Assembly (NCBI RefSeq): GCF_900168325.1
Contig: NZ_FVZE01000001.1
Location: 248,001 to 312,000 of the forward strand
Reading direction: 5' to 3'
Origin: Novosphingobium mathurense
Lineage (GTDB): Bacteria; Pseudomonadota; Alphaproteobacteria; Sphingomonadales; Sphingomonadaceae
DNA length: 64,000 nucleotides
The first letter of the stretch is position 1, and every line of letters starts with the position of its first letter. A program made the position numbers and the translations under genes. Positions 1-8,585 of the stretch are shown here, piece after piece. Under the pieces are notes generated by a model. It made no database searches, was not told the DNA's origin, and worked only from the letters and a program-made list of their open reading frames with translations.

Positions 1-139
1 TTCCCCCGAGATTTTCGCGCCTGTCGAGGATGGCCATGCGCTTTCCGGGCAGATTGCGCTGCAGGTGAGCAGCCATGCCGATCCCGGAAATGCCGGCGCC
101 GACGATCAGGATGTCGAGGGGGGCGCTGTCGATGCTCAC
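1..139 (-). CDS. Flavin-containing monooxygenase / NAD(P)- and FAD-dependent oxidoreductase, N-terminal fragment
   Basis: Only the first 46 codons are in the window; the gene runs off the left edge. It starts at a GTG at 139 with an AAGAGG ribosome site just upstream. Residues 10-22 form the FAD-binding Rossmann start: a beta strand followed by GxGxxG at residues 14-19 (GAGISG) and then IGMA. That pattern is typical of flavin monooxygenases and Baeyer-Villiger-type enzymes, which oxidise small organic substrates with NADPH and O2. The substrate cannot be inferred from this fragment, and other FAD-dependent oxidoreductases share the same start. Confidence 0.75.
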   Translation of the reverse strand, partial: MSIDSAPLDILIVGAGISGIGMAAHLQRNLPGKRMAILDRRENLGG

Positions 140-193
140 TGCATCCTCTTACCGCCGCCGCGTTTCAAATCACGGGAAAAGCCCGAAGCGGAC

Positions 194-222
194 AAAAAAA
201 GGGCCGATCCGAAGACCGGCCC
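194..222 (-). terminator. Intrinsic terminator of the downstream small RNA copy
   Basis: A nine-base-pair stem (201-209 with 214-222) closes the loop CGAA on the plus strand, which reads TTCG on the minus strand. It contains one G-U pair in RNA and is followed on the minus strand by seven T residues (200-194). Confidence 0.85.
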
Positions 223-310
223 ATGGAAGTTTATTTGGGAGAGGATGCCTGAAAGGCCCGTTCGCTATGCCGACGGAGACGATTCGTCGCAAATGCGAAA
301 AGATTTTCCG
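194..310 (-). ncRNA. Candidate small RNA, downstream copy
   Basis: On the minus strand this unit holds a small hairpin (GCCT-TTC-AGGC, 242-252), then an unpaired stretch containing CCTCTCCC (236-243), then a strong intrinsic terminator at 194-222. CCTCTCCC is complementary to GGGAGAGG-type Shine-Dalgarno sequences, so base pairing with mRNA leaders is a reasonable guess. The 5' end is not known; an AT-rich stretch and TTGCAAAACATGCAA sit upstream at 300-328. Pyrimidine-rich anti-Shine-Dalgarno small RNAs are known in Alphaproteobacteria (for example the CCUCCUCCC 'cuckoo' type), but I cannot show that this is the same family. Confidence 0.55.
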
Positions 311-380
311 ATGTTGCATGTTTTGCAATCGGGACTTTTGTCGGACGACGAGATGCTGTGCAAGCGCATGGAAAGCGGCC

Positions 381-411
381 AAAAAAAATGGGCCGGTCCG
401 AAGACCAGCCC
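381..411 (-). terminator. Intrinsic terminator of the upstream small RNA copy
   Basis: The stem at 390-398 pairs with 403-411 around a TTCG tetraloop (minus strand). It is followed by one A and eight T residues on the minus strand (388-381). It may also end rimO transcripts. Confidence 0.85.
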
Positions 412-498
412 TTGAAAGTTTTTTGGGAGAGGATGCCTGAAAGGCCCGCTCCATATGCTCGTGATCGGGTCATTCCGCAAATGCGAAAAATTTTCCTG
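381..498 (-). ncRNA. Candidate small RNA, upstream copy
   Basis: Same architecture as the copy at 194-310: the hairpin GCCT-TTC-AGGC (434-444 region), the unpaired CCTCTCCC, and a terminator at 381-411. It lies just downstream of the rimO stop on the same strand but has its own upstream block with TTGCAAAACATGCAA (502-516). It could therefore be transcribed alone or cut from the rimO message. The 5' boundary is a guess. Confidence 0.55.
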
Positions 499-542
499 AA
501 GTTGCATGTTTTGCAACTGGAATGTCCTGAGGGCGATCCGGG

Positions 543-1925
543 TCAGGTATCGCTGCGTGCTCCGAACAGGTCGTGTTCGTCCGCATCTTCGACAAGAACG
601 TCAACGATATCACCGACTTGCAGGTCTTTTCCGACATCGCGGAGGAAGACGTTACCGTCGATCTCCGGTGCATCGGCTTGCGAACGTCCCGTTGCGCCGA
701 TGTCGCCATCCTCATCCGGTTCGCCCACCTCGTCGATGATGACGGGCAGGATTCGGCCGATTTTGGACTGAAGCTTGGCGGCGCTTATCGCGGCGGTCTT
801 TTCCATGATCCGGGCGTACCGCTCTTCCTTGACCTCTTCCGGCACGGCGCCCGGCAGGTCGTTGGCTGCAGCGCCTGCAACCGGCTCGAAGCGGAATGCG
901 CCGACGCGGTCGAGCTGCGCTTCCTCGAGCCAGTCGAGCAGGTACTCGAAATCGGCTTCGGTCTCGCCGGGGAAGCCGACGACGAAGCTGGAGCGAATCG
1001 CGATGTCCGGGCAGATCTCGCGCCAGGAGCGCAGGCGTTCGAGCACCTTGGCTTCGTTGGCGGGGCGCTTCATCGCCTTGAGGACAGAGGGCGCGGCGTG
1101 CTGGAACGGAATGTCGAGGTAAGGCGTCAGCAGCCCCTCGGCCATCAGCGGGATGACCGCATCGACGTGTGGATAGGGATAGACGTAGTGCAGGCGCACC
1201 CAAGGGGCGCGGCCCTGTGCGTCCCTGAGCTGGCCCAGTTCGCGGGCGAGGTCGGTCATGTGGGTGCGGACCGCGTGGTCCTTCCACGAACGTTCCTCGT
1301 GCCGCACGTCAACGCCATAGGCCGACGTGTCCTGGCTGATCACCAGCAGTTCGCGGGTTCCGGCCTGCACCAGCTTTTCCGCTTCACGCAGCACCGCGTC
1401 GATGCGGCGGCTGGCGAGTTTCCCGCGCAGCTGTGGGATGATGCAGAACGCGCAAGCGTGGTTGCAGCCCTCTGAAATCTTCAGGTAGCTGTAGTGACGC
1501 GGCGTCAGCTTGACCCCTGCCTCGTCGTAAGCCTGCGGGATCAGGTCGAGGTAGGGGCTGAGATCCGGCGGCGCGGCTTCGTGAACGGCTTCGACGACGG
1601 CTTCGTACTGGTGCGCACCGGTCACGGCGAGCACGTCCGGGAAGCGGGCGCGGATCGTCTCGGCTTCATTGCCCATGCAGCCTGTCACGATGACACGGCC
1701 GTTTTCGGCAATGGCTTCACCGATCGCTGCCAGGCTCTCTTCCTTAGCGGAATCGAGGAAGCCGCAGGTGTTGACCAGCACGACGTCGGCACCGGCATAG
1801 TCCGGGCTCATCGTGTAGCCGTCTGCACGCAGTCGGGTGAGGATACGTTCGGAGTCGACAAGGGCCTTGGGGCAGCCAAGGCTGACCATGCCGACCTTCG
1901 GCGGGGAGGGGAGTTCTATGGCCAT
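543..1925 (-). CDS. rimO: Ribosomal protein S12 methylthiotransferase RimO
   Basis: RimO is a radical-SAM enzyme that adds a methylthio group to an aspartate of ribosomal protein S12. The protein has 460 residues, the usual length. The N-terminal methylthiotransferase domain carries the three cluster cysteines C18, C54 and C83. The radical SAM motif is C154, C158 and C161 within CNHACAFC. The C-terminal part after about residue 385 is a TRAM domain. The reading frame is open for 118 codons further upstream, but the start at 1925 puts the first cysteine at the expected distance; the upstream part is not protein-like. Its 3' end adjoins the two small RNA units. Confidence 0.95.
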   Translation of the reverse strand: MAIELPSPPKVGMVSLGCPKALVDSERILTRLRADGYTMSPDYAGADVVLVNTCGFLDSAKEESLAAIGEAIAENGRVIVTGCMGNEAETIRARFPDVLAVTGAHQYEAVVEAVHEAAPPDLSPYLDLIPQAYDEAGVKLTPRHYSYLKISEGCNHACAFCIIPQLRGKLASRRIDAVLREAEKLVQAGTRELLVISQDTSAYGVDVRHEERSWKDHAVRTHMTDLARELGQLRDAQGRAPWVRLHYVYPYPHVDAVIPLMAEGLLTPYLDIPFQHAAPSVLKAMKRPANEAKVLERLRSWREICPDIAIRSSFVVGFPGETEADFEYLLDWLEEAQLDRVGAFRFEPVAGAAANDLPGAVPEEVKEERYARIMEKTAAISAAKLQSKIGRILPVIIDEVGEPDEDGDIGATGRSQADAPEIDGNVFLRDVGKDLQVGDIVDVLVEDADEHDLFGARSDT

Positions 1926-2096
1926 GGGATGGCGCGCCCGATACGCCGATTGAGGCGATGAGTCACGAATTGAATGAAACGCAGCTTTTCCAAGGATGCG
2001 CAATCGCACGCTTGCGCCTGATGCCGAAGGCTGCGAGACTGTGGCTAACAAGGCTTTTTCAATGGGATATGGCCTGAATCGGGAAGGAGTTTCTGC

Positions 2097-2489
2097 ATGG
2101 GTCCGGTAAACTGGGTGGCGGTAGTTATCGCCGCGGCAGTGGCCCTTGGCATCAGCATTGCGTGGTTCGGCACCTTTACCCGCAAGAGCGGCCAGCTGAT
2201 TCCCGGCAAGGCGGAAACGCGAGGGAACTATATCCTCGTGGCTGTGCTGATGTTCGTGAGCTCGGCGATGTTCGGGCACAGTTTCGCCCGGATCGGCGTT
2301 GAGACGCTGCAGGCCAAGCCATGGCTTTACTTCATGCAGACCGGGGGCATCGCCATTGCTTTCGTGATGCCCGCCGTTTGGCTGGTCGAACTGCGCAATC
2401 GCACTGAGCCGATGCGGCGGGTGTTCGATTGTGCGTTCTGGCTCGTTGCCTACCTTGCCATGGGTCTCGTGTTCTGGGCGCTGGGTTGA
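2097..2489 (+). CDS. DUF1761 family membrane protein
   Basis: A 130-residue protein with four predicted membrane helices, at about residues 5-25, 45-62, 78-98 and 108-128. It matches the length and layout of the DUF1761 family (N-terminal NWVAV, then a WF pair near residue 23). No biochemical role is established for this family. It starts with ATG after GGAAGGAG at about 2084-2091. It is convergent with the K+ channel gene; only ten bases separate the two stops. Confidence 0.8.
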   Translation: MGPVNWVAVVIAAAVALGISIAWFGTFTRKSGQLIPGKAETRGNYILVAVLMFVSSAMFGHSFARIGVETLQAKPWLYFMQTGGIAIAFVMPAVWLVELRNRTEPMRRVFDCAFWLVAYLAMGLVFWALG

Positions 2490-2499
2490 TCCAGAGAAA

Positions 2500-3537
2500 T
2501 CAGGCCGGGTCGCAACTGGCGTAGGAAATCTCGACGATTAGGTCGTCGGGCTCCAGCGCGTTGGCGTCCGGCTCCCAGAAGCCGATCACGCGAGATCCGC
2601 GGTAGATCCGCAAGCCTTTGCCGGTCGCGATCTTCTCAAGCGGTTTGCCGATCTCGTCAGGCTTGACCTTGCGTTCGACGAGCTGGACGCGGCCCGTGAC
2701 CGACGCGAGATCCGACAGGTACTCGGAGATGTGTTGGCCTTCCGCCGACCCGGCCAGCAACAGGCCGGTGAAGCGCACAGGGTTGATCACGTTGTCGGCC
2801 CCGGCCTGGCGGGCCAGCAGTTCGTTGTCGTCGGCGCGCACCACCGCCGTGATCGGCACCTTGGGGGCGACATGGCGGGCGGTCAGGATGATGAGGATCG
2901 TGGTATCGTCGCGGCCTGCCGACACGAGGATCGAGCGGGCCTTGCCAATGCGCACGGCTTCCAGCGTCTCGTCACGCGTGGCATCGCCCTCCATGACGTT
3001 GCAGCCGGCGCTTTCCGCAAGTGCGAGTCTTGCCGAACTGGGGTCGATGACGACGATGCACGAGGGATCGGTGCCGCGCGCGATCAGTTCCTGTACCGCT
3101 TCGGACCCGCTGACGCCGTAGCCGAGCACGACGATGTGGTCTTCGAGCCGTTCCTGGATGCGCTTCATGCGCCAAGTCTCCCAGCTGCGCTTGATGATGA
3201 AATTATAGGCCGTACCGACGAAGATGTAGATCACCGCCAGGCGGATCGGTGTGACGATGACCGCTTCGATCAGGCGCGACTTGTCACTGACCGGGGCAAT
3301 GTCGCCGAAGCCGGTCGTGGTGATCGAGATCATCGTGAAATAGACGACGTCGAGGAAGCTGACGGTGCCGTCGTGCGTGTCTTTCAGGCCATCGCGATCG
3401 AGCCAGTGGACCATGACGACGAGGAAGATAAGTCCGAGCGCCAGCCCGAGGCGAATGGCGACATCGGCCCAGACCGGGACGCCGATAGCGCGACGCAGCG
3501 GCTTGAACAGTGCCGGGTTGGGCCGCTTCTTCGACAT
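2500..3537 (-). CDS. Potassium channel protein with RCK/TrkA domain
   Basis: A 345-residue inner-membrane two-helix K+ channel. The first helix is at about residues 26-44, followed by a pore loop with the selectivity filter TTTGFGD (73-79) and a second helix at about 92-115. The cytosolic part starts with a TrkA-N/RCK nucleotide-binding fold (VVLGYGVSG, about 136-144) and ends in a TrkA-C-like domain. The filter has Phe where most channels have Tyr (TVGYGD); this is common in bacterial homologues. It is the last gene of the serS-surE-nlpD-like block, nine bases after the LysM/M23 gene. The ligand of the RCK domain cannot be read from sequence. Confidence 0.9.
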   Translation of the reverse strand: MSKKRPNPALFKPLRRAIGVPVWADVAIRLGLALGLIFLVVMVHWLDRDGLKDTHDGTVSFLDVVYFTMISITTTGFGDIAPVSDKSRLIEAVIVTPIRLAVIYIFVGTAYNFIIKRSWETWRMKRIQERLEDHIVVLGYGVSGSEAVQELIARGTDPSCIVVIDPSSARLALAESAGCNVMEGDATRDETLEAVRIGKARSILVSAGRDDTTILIILTARHVAPKVPITAVVRADDNELLARQAGADNVINPVRFTGLLLAGSAEGQHISEYLSDLASVTGRVQLVERKVKPDEIGKPLEKIATGKGLRIYRGSRVIGFWEPDANALEPDDLIVEISYASCDPA

Positions 3538-3546
3538 AACCGAGGC

Positions 3547-4791
3547 TTAGGGTGACTTGGGCAGTTCGTCCAGCGGGTCTACCGGCTTGCCGTCTCGGCG
3601 CACTTCGAAGTGCAGTTCGTCGCCCTTGGCCAGGCCTGTGTCTCCCACGAGCCCGATCCGCTCGCCGGCGGCTACCCTGGCGCCGTCCTTGACCGTGATG
3701 CGGCTGAGGAAACCATAGGCGGTGAACCAGCCATCGCCGTGATCGATCACGACGAGATTGCCGAACTGCTCTTTTTCCTTGCCGGCGAACTTGACCGTAC
3801 CGGCGGCTGCGGCCCGGACCATCGTACCCTTGGCAGCGGTGATGTCGAGACCGTCGTGATAATTCGCGCCGCTGCTGAAATCGCGGCGGACCGGGCCGGA
3901 GACCGGCCAGAGGAAGCGCGACTTGCTTGCGGCGGGCGTGATGGGTGCAGGCACAGCGGCCGAAACCGCGGGCTGTGCTGTCGCGCTCTTCTGCAGGTTG
4001 AGCAGGGTCGGGATCAGCAGGCTCTGACCTGGCTTGACCGGTGCCTCCGGATCGAGACCATTGGCGGTGGCGATCTGGTCCCAGGGCACGGCGTACTTGT
4101 AGGAAATCGCAAAGCCGGTGTCGCCCGCCTTCACGGTGTGGCGGCGGGTGCGTGGGATCTGCAGCTTCTGACCGGCCTTGACGATATAGGGCGGCTGCAG
4201 CCCATTGGCTTCGGCGATAAGGATGCGGGCAACCTTGGCGCGTGCGGCAATGCCGCCGAGCGTTTCGCCGGGGGTGACGATATGGACCGTCTCCTGCTCG
4301 GGCGAGATGATGGAGGTCGATTCGGTGCGCGCGGCGATCTCCCGCGATGCGGTCCTGACGGTGCCGGTGTCCTGCGTCTTGCCGGGAATGGTCAGCTTCT
4401 GGCCGATGCGCAGCACGTAAGGCGGCTCAAGCCCGTTTGCGCTGGCGATAGCGCTGGCAGGCGCGCCGGTGCGATTGGCGATGCCGTAAAGCGTTTCGCC
4501 GAAGGTAACTTCATAGGTGCCGCTGGCCGCTGCGGGACTGCTGTCTGTCGCGCTGCCCCGCGGGATCGCCAGCTCCTGCCCGACGCGCACCACGAATGGC
4601 GCTTGCAGGTTGTTCGCCTTGGCAAGATCGCCTGCATCCACGCCAGCGCGGTTGGCGATCCCGTTCAGGGTTTCGCCCGGCTCCACCACATGGACCGCTT
4701 CCTGCGCGGAATTGGCGGCCTGTGCCTGCGTCGGCGCAATTACCAGTCCCGGCAGCACAGCTGCCGCGGCGAGCAGTAGAGGGGCCTTCAT
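3547..4791 (-). CDS. NlpD-like LysM/M23 (LytM) protein, catalytically degenerate
   Basis: A 414-residue exported protein with a signal peptide (cleavage after about residue 25), four LysM peptidoglycan-binding repeats (33-78, 92-137, 168-214, 217-262) and a C-terminal M23/LytM domain (about 305-405). The zinc ligands H312, D316 and H394 are present. Both catalytic histidines are gone: the YxH position is F361, and the first His of HxH is E392. This is what LytM activators of cell-wall amidases such as NlpD and EnvC look like. The position directly after surE is also the NlpD position in other proteobacteria, although pcm is missing here. The start codon overlaps the surE stop (ATGA). Inferred role: activation of septal amidases during division. 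Confidence 0.85.
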   Translation of the reverse strand: MKAPLLLAAAAVLPGLVIAPTQAQAANSAQEAVHVVEPGETLNGIANRAGVDAGDLAKANNLQAPFVVRVGQELAIPRGSATDSSPAAASGTYEVTFGETLYGIANRTGAPASAIASANGLEPPYVLRIGQKLTIPGKTQDTGTVRTASREIAARTESTSIISPEQETVHIVTPGETLGGIAARAKVARILIAEANGLQPPYIVKAGQKLQIPRTRRHTVKAGDTGFAISYKYAVPWDQIATANGLDPEAPVKPGQSLLIPTLLNLQKSATAQPAVSAAVPAPITPAASKSRFLWPVSGPVRRDFSSGANYHDGLDITAAKGTMVRAAAAGTVKFAGKEKEQFGNLVVIDHGDGWFTAYGFLSRITVKDGARVAAGERIGLVGDTGLAKGDELHFEVRRDGKPVDPLDELPKSP

Positions 4792-5552
4792 GCCTTGTAG
4801 CGATCCACCAGATTGGACATCGACGCATCGTGCGTCAGGTCGAGCTGCAATGGCGTCACCGAGACAAATCCTTCCGCGATGGCTTCCAGGTCGGTGTTGT
4901 GACCCGGGGTATGCTCAATGCCGTGTAAACCAAACCAAAAGTAAGGAAAACCTCTAGGATCAATGCCTTCCACCACCGAACCGCGGGCGTAATCATGGAA
5001 TCCCTGCCTCACCACGCGGATGCCGTTAACCTTGTGCGCGGGGATCGCGGGGAAGTTGACATTGATCAGCGTGCGCGGCGCGAAAGGTGTGTCGAGCAAT
5101 GGCCGCAGCACCTTGGCGCCCCATTCTTCGGCAGCGGAGAAGTCGACGTTGTTGCCGACGCCTTCCTTGGAATAGACTTGGCTCAACGCGATCGAGGGAA
5201 TGCCGGCCAACGCCCCTTCCATGGCGGCCGAGACCGTGCCCGAGTAGGTGATGTCGTCGCCCAGGTTCGCGCCGCGGTTCACGCCCGACAGGATCAGGTC
5301 GGGCGCGCCGGGCAGCACCTTGCGCAGCGCCATCGTTACCGAATCGGTCGGCGTTCCGGTAACCGAGTAGCGGCGAGGCGCGTGTTCGCGCAGACGCACC
5401 GGGCGCGTCAGGGTCAATGAGTGGCCGGCCCCAGACTGTTCCTCGCTCGGCGCGCAGATCCAGATGTCGTCGGAAAGCTGTGCCGCGATCTTCTCGAGAA
5501 CGTAGAGACCCGGCGCATTGATGCCGTCGTCATTGGTGAGGAGGATGCGCAT
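4788..5552 (-). CDS. surE: 5'/3'-nucleotidase SurE
   Basis: SurE is a metal-dependent phosphatase acting on nucleoside monophosphates, linked to stationary-phase survival. The protein has 254 residues. The metal site is complete: D8 and D9 in TNDDG, S40 in EEQSGAGHS, and N92 in SGVNRG. It lies between serS and the NlpD-like gene and overlaps the latter by four bases. Codons for about residues 196-215 (4908-4967) are unusually AT-rich, with AGA, TTA and several TTT codons that the rest of the gene avoids. Confidence 0.95.
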   Translation of the reverse strand: MRILLTNDDGINAPGLYVLEKIAAQLSDDIWICAPSEEQSGAGHSLTLTRPVRLREHAPRRYSVTGTPTDSVTMALRKVLPGAPDLILSGVNRGANLGDDITYSGTVSAAMEGALAGIPSIALSQVYSKEGVGNNVDFSAAEEWGAKVLRPLLDTPFAPRTLINVNFPAIPAHKVNGIRVVRQGFHDYARGSVVEGIDPRGFPYFWFGLHGIEHTPGHNTDLEAIAEGFVSVTPLQLDLTHDASMSNLVDRYKA

Positions 5553-5637
5553 TGATCAAATTCCTTCGTCGCCCCGAATCGCCTTCGGGGCCCATTGTCC
5601 GGGGCTACATGCCGGCGAATTCACGCCGGCGCGTCGC
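5553..5637 (-). other. serS-surE spacer with two hairpins
   Basis: Read on the minus strand, two strong stem-loops follow the serS stop: GCCGGCG/CGCCGGC around a six-base loop (5614-5633) and GCCCCGAA/TTCGGGGC around a five-base loop (about 5572-5592). Neither is followed by a T-run, so they are more likely processing or mRNA-stability elements than terminators. Confidence 0.5.
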
Positions 5638-6918
5638 TCAGGCGAGCGGTTCCAGCTTCTCGATCCCGCCCATCCGGGCCTTGAGCTTTTCCGGTACCGC
5701 GACCGAACCGTCTTCCTGCTGGTAGTTTTCCAGCACGGCTACGAGGGTGCGACCTACCGCCAGGCCCGAGCCGTTCAGCGTGTGCAGGAACTCGGTCTTC
5801 TTGCTGCCTTCGGGCTTGTAGCGCGCGTTCATGCGGCGCGCCTGGAAATCACCGCAGTTCGAGATCGAGCTGATCTCGCGGTAGGCGCCCTGGCCGGGCA
5901 GCCAGACTTCGAGGTCGAAGGTCTTGCGCGCGGTGGCGCCCATGTCGCCGGCACATAGCAGAACCTTGCGATAGGGCAGTTCCAGCGCCTGAAGGATGCC
6001 CTCGGCGGCTGCAACCATGCGGTCGTGCTCGGCTTCGCTTTCTTCCGGCTTGCAGACGGTGACGAGTTCGACTTTCTCGAACTGGTGCTGGCGGATGAAG
6101 CCGCGCGTGTCGCGGCCCGCCGCGCCCGCCTCGGAACGGAAGCAGGGGGTGAGCGCCGTCATGCGCAGGGGCAGGGCCTCGGCATCGACGATCTGTTCGC
6201 GCACCGCGTTGGTCAGGCTGACTTCGGCGGTGGGGATCAGCCAGCGCCCGTCGGTAGTCTGGAACAGGTCTTCGGAGAACTTGGGAAGCTGGCCGGTGCC
6301 GAAGGCGGCATCGTCCTTGACCAGCAGCGGGACGTTACATTCCATATAGCCGTTGTCCGCGGTCTGCGTGTCCAGCATGAATTGCGCAAGGGCGCGGTGC
6401 AGGCGGGCCATCTGGCCCTTGAGGAATGTGAAGCGCGCACCCGACAACAGCGCGCCGGTCTCGAAGTCTAGGCCGAGCGCAGGGCCGAGATCCGCGTGTT
6501 CCCTGGGCGTGAAGGCGAATTCGCGCGGGGTACCCCACTTCGCCACTTCGACGTTCTGCGTCTCGTCCTCGCCGTCGGGAACCTCGTCGACGGGGATGTT
6601 GGGCAGGCGTGCCAGTTCGTCATGCAGCCTGGCGGTCAGTTCCTTCTCCTCGGCTTCGAGCGCGGGGAGGCTTTCCTTGAGTTGCGTGACTTCGGCTTTC
6701 AGCGCCTCGGCGGTTTGCGCGTCGCCCTGGCCCATCGCCTTGCCGATTGCCTTCGATGCCTCGTTGCGGCGGTTCTGGCTTTCCTGCATGCGCGTTGCGA
6801 CCGCGCGGCGCTGCTCGTCGAGCGAGAGGATCTGGGCGGAAGCGGGTTCAACCCCGCGGCGAGCGAGACCGGCGTCGAAAGCGGCCGGGTTTTCACGGAT
6901 CAGGCGGATATCATGCAT
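5638..6918 (-). CDS. serS: Seryl-tRNA synthetase
   Basis: A 426-residue class II aminoacyl-tRNA synthetase that charges tRNA-Ser. The N-terminal part (about 30-105) is the long antiparallel coiled coil that holds the tRNA. Class II motif 2 is seen in FRSEAG followed by [13 protein letters not shown]. Motif 3 is seen in the C-terminal [11 protein letters not shown]. The signature [15 protein letters not shown] lies between them. Length and layout are normal. It is the first gene of the serS-surE-nlpD-like block. Confidence 0.97.
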   Translation of the reverse strand: MHDIRLIRENPAAFDAGLARRGVEPASAQILSLDEQRRAVATRMQESQNRRNEASKAIGKAMGQGDAQTAEALKAEVTQLKESLPALEAEEKELTARLHDELARLPNIPVDEVPDGEDETQNVEVAKWGTPREFAFTPREHADLGPALGLDFETGALLSGARFTFLKGQMARLHRALAQFMLDTQTADNGYMECNVPLLVKDDAAFGTGQLPKFSEDLFQTTDGRWLIPTAEVSLTNAVREQIVDAEALPLRMTALTPCFRSEAGAAGRDTRGFIRQHQFEKVELVTVCKPEESEAEHDRMVAAAEGILQALELPYRKVLLCAGDMGATARKTFDLEVWLPGQGAYREISSISNCGDFQARRMNARYKPEGSKKTEFLHTLNGSGLAVGRTLVAVLENYQQEDGSVAVPEKLKARMGGIEKLEPLA

Positions 6919-6972
6919 GACGCCGGGCTATGCCGTCTCGGCGAGTCCGGCGCAAGCGCGAGATGGCCTGTG

Positions 6973-7164
6973 TCACTCGGCCTTGCAGGTGCGAATCCCG
7001 AACATGGAATAGAGCGGGCACGTGCTGAACAGTCCCGTCATCAGAGGAACGAGCCCGACCCAGCCCCAATCCGTCTTCGGTCCTACAAAGACGAGGGCGA
7101 TGAGGATGATCCCCAGAACGATGCGGCCCAATCGGTCCATCGTGCCGACATTTGTCTTGAACAT
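6973..7164 (-). CDS. DUF2892 (YgaP-like) small membrane protein
   Basis: A 63-residue protein starting MFKTNVGTMDR, with two membrane helices and the C-terminal CPLYSMFGIRTCK signature of DUF2892 proteins. In other bacteria this domain forms the membrane anchor of rhodanese-type proteins such as YgaP; here it stands alone. The start at 7164 follows a clear GGAGGG. A longer upstream reading frame overlaps the tRNA and is not credible. It lies 54 bases before serS on the same strand. Confidence 0.85.
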   Translation of the reverse strand: MFKTNVGTMDRLGRIVLGIILIALVFVGPKTDWGWVGLVPLMTGLFSTCPLYSMFGIRTCKAE

Positions 7165-7278
7165 GGCATTTCCCTCCTTCGATGAAGGAGCCATGCGCCC
7201 GATGGTACTAGAGGCGCATTGATTGCGATCAATGGAGGGATTTCGGCAAGTTTCCGATGGTGCCATCCCGGCAGGGGA

Positions 7279-7353
7279 TGGTGGGCGCGACAGGGATTGA
7301 ACCTGTGACCCCACCCGTGTGAAGGGTGTGCTCTACCGCTGAGCTACGCGCCC
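7279..7353 (-). tRNA. tRNA-Val (anticodon CAC)
   Basis: A full cloverleaf on the minus strand. The acceptor stem GGGCGCG (7353-7347) pairs with CGCGCCC. The D arm contains AGCTCAGC...GAGC, the anticodon stem is CACCC/GGGTG with loop TTCACAC (anticodon CAC), and the T arm contains GGTTCAATCC. The discriminator A and the 3' CCA are encoded (7282-7279). It reads the GUG codon. Confidence 0.97.
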
Positions 7354-7431
7354 GCTTCCAAATGCGGAAGCGCGCCCCTAGACAACTCCGGACGAATTGA
7401 CAAGCGTCCATTGCCGACTAAAGCGCGGGAC

Positions 7432-7716
7432 ATGACCGAAGAGACCAGTTCCGGCCCGGACGTGCCGCCCGATCGCATTGCCATCAACCCGAAGAGCGAG
7501 TTCTTCGATGCCGAAAAGCTGCGTCGCGGCATCGGTATCCGCTTCAAGGGCACCGTGCGCAACAATGTCGAGGAATACTGTATTTCCGAAGGCTGGGTGC
7601 GCGTTCAGGCAGGCAAGACGCTCGACCGTCGCGGCAATCCGCTGACGATCAAGCTGAGCGGCCCGGTCGAAGCGTGGTACGAGGATCTCGGCGAAGACGC
7701 GCCCGTCGCCAAGTAA
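7432..7716 (+). CDS. DUF3297 family protein
   Basis: A 94-residue soluble protein matching the DUF3297 family, found widely in Proteobacteria. No function is established. It is acidic at the N terminus and has the conserved core NPKSEFFDAEKLRRGIGIRF, then YCISEGWVRV and a GNPLTIKLSG segment. The ATG at 7432 is preferred over a frame start 21 bases upstream because the extra residues are not conserved-looking. It is a stand-alone gene between tRNA-Val and a convergent CHAP gene. Confidence 0.85.
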   Translation: MTEETSSGPDVPPDRIAINPKSEFFDAEKLRRGIGIRFKGTVRNNVEEYCISEGWVRVQAGKTLDRRGNPLTIKLSGPVEAWYEDLGEDAPVAK

Positions 7717-7740
7717 GCGCTCTTCGCGATTGAGAGTTTC

Positions 7741-7779
7741 GGGGCCGGTCCTGCCAACTGGCGCAGGTCCGGCCCCTTT
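7741..7779. terminator. Hairpin between convergent genes
   Basis: GGGGCCGG (7741-7748) pairs with CCGGCCCC (7769-7776), and CCTGC/GCAGG extends the stem inside. Only three T residues follow on the plus strand. It probably ends the DUF3297 message and perhaps the CHAP gene message as well. Confidence 0.5.
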
Positions 7780-7788
7780 CGGGTAAAC

Positions 7789-8457
7789 TCAGTAGTTTCC
7801 GGCGATGATGTCGCCGATGGGGTCGCTGTGGCGGCCCTTTTTCTTGCCTTCCGCCTGCGACGCTGCCGAATCGCCCTCGGAGGCAACGCGGGTCGACCTT
7901 GCGGCGGGAAGCGCGCCGGGCTCGGCGTTGTAGATGAAACCCGCGACCGGCCAGTGCGATGCGCCCAGGTTGTGGGCGGGGCCGTACCAGACGCGCACCT
8001 GGCTCCAGTCGTTTTCCGGTGAAACATCCAGAACGCTGACGTTGCGCTCGATCTTGCCGGGAACCGACCAGTTGGCATGGCTCACCAGGATGGTGCGGGA
8101 ATCGACGATCTGCGTGACCGTTGCGACATGGCCGAGTGTGGAGTTGCCGTGCGGCTCGATCGCCAGGACGGCACCGACGCGCGGTTCGAAACCGCGGGCG
8201 TAGCGGCCCTTGGCCTGCTTCCACCAGGTATGGGCATCGCCATAGATCTGCAGGCCGGACAGTTGCCGCGCGAAGGGCACGCATTCCAGATAGTCGGAAT
8301 TGCCCGATGCGCTCGGTGAACCCGATGAAAGAGGGCGGCTGCCCGCGCTGCCGGAATCGTCGTTGGACACGATAGCGTCGATCGCGCTGCGGGCACTTGC
8401 CGGAGAGATTACGGCCGCGCTCAATGCGAGAATGCTTGCTGTGCAGTAACCTTTCAT
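7789..8457 (-). CDS. Secreted CHAP-domain peptidoglycan amidase/endopeptidase
   Basis: A 222-residue protein with an N-terminal signal peptide (about 1-22), a short Ser/Gly-rich linker and a CHAP domain at about 55-165. The catalytic pair is visible as C59 (LECVPFAR) and H110 (LGHVATV), with N129 in HANW as the likely third residue. CHAP enzymes cleave amide bonds in peptidoglycan stems or cross-bridges, in the periplasm here. The C-terminal 50 residues are Ala/Ser/Lys-rich. It is divergent from der. A cell-wall remodelling role is inferred; the actual bond cut is unknown. Confidence 0.88.
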   Translation of the reverse strand: MKGYCTASILALSAAVISPASARSAIDAIVSNDDSGSAGSRPLSSGSPSASGNSDYLECVPFARQLSGLQIYGDAHTWWKQAKGRYARGFEPRVGAVLAIEPHGNSTLGHVATVTQIVDSRTILVSHANWSVPGKIERNVSVLDVSPENDWSQVRVWYGPAHNLGASHWPVAGFIYNAEPGALPAARSTRVASEGDSAASQAEGKKKGRHSDPIGDIIAGNY

Positions 8458-8585
8458 GCCTGCAAGATCACCTAGGCACAGTTATCGTTTGCCTGCAAAA
8501 TTGGGTTAACGGAGCGGCAAGAATTTGCCGGATGTTTGCCGGGTGCTTGCCAAAGCCTTCGGAAATCCCCAAGCGAGTCGCCATC

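Larger units (their letters stand above)
190..533. repeat. Two tandem copies of a 188-base-period intergenic unit
   Basis: Two related blocks lie 188 bases apart. Each contains a hairpin next to an A-run (201-222 and 390-411), a conserved block GGGAGAGGATGCCTGAAAGG (237-256 and 425-444), an AT-rich stretch, and the motif GTTGCATGTTTTGCAA (313-328 and 501-516). The bases between the blocks differ, so the copies are old and the shared parts look selected. The pattern is best explained as two small RNA genes on the minus strand. Confidence 0.8.

Noticed and set aside
65..516. Several overlapping open frames of 80-137 codons in both strands of the 5' gap
   Set aside because: They arise from the duplicated unit, have no ribosome sites and read through two terminator hairpins; the RNA explanation fits better.
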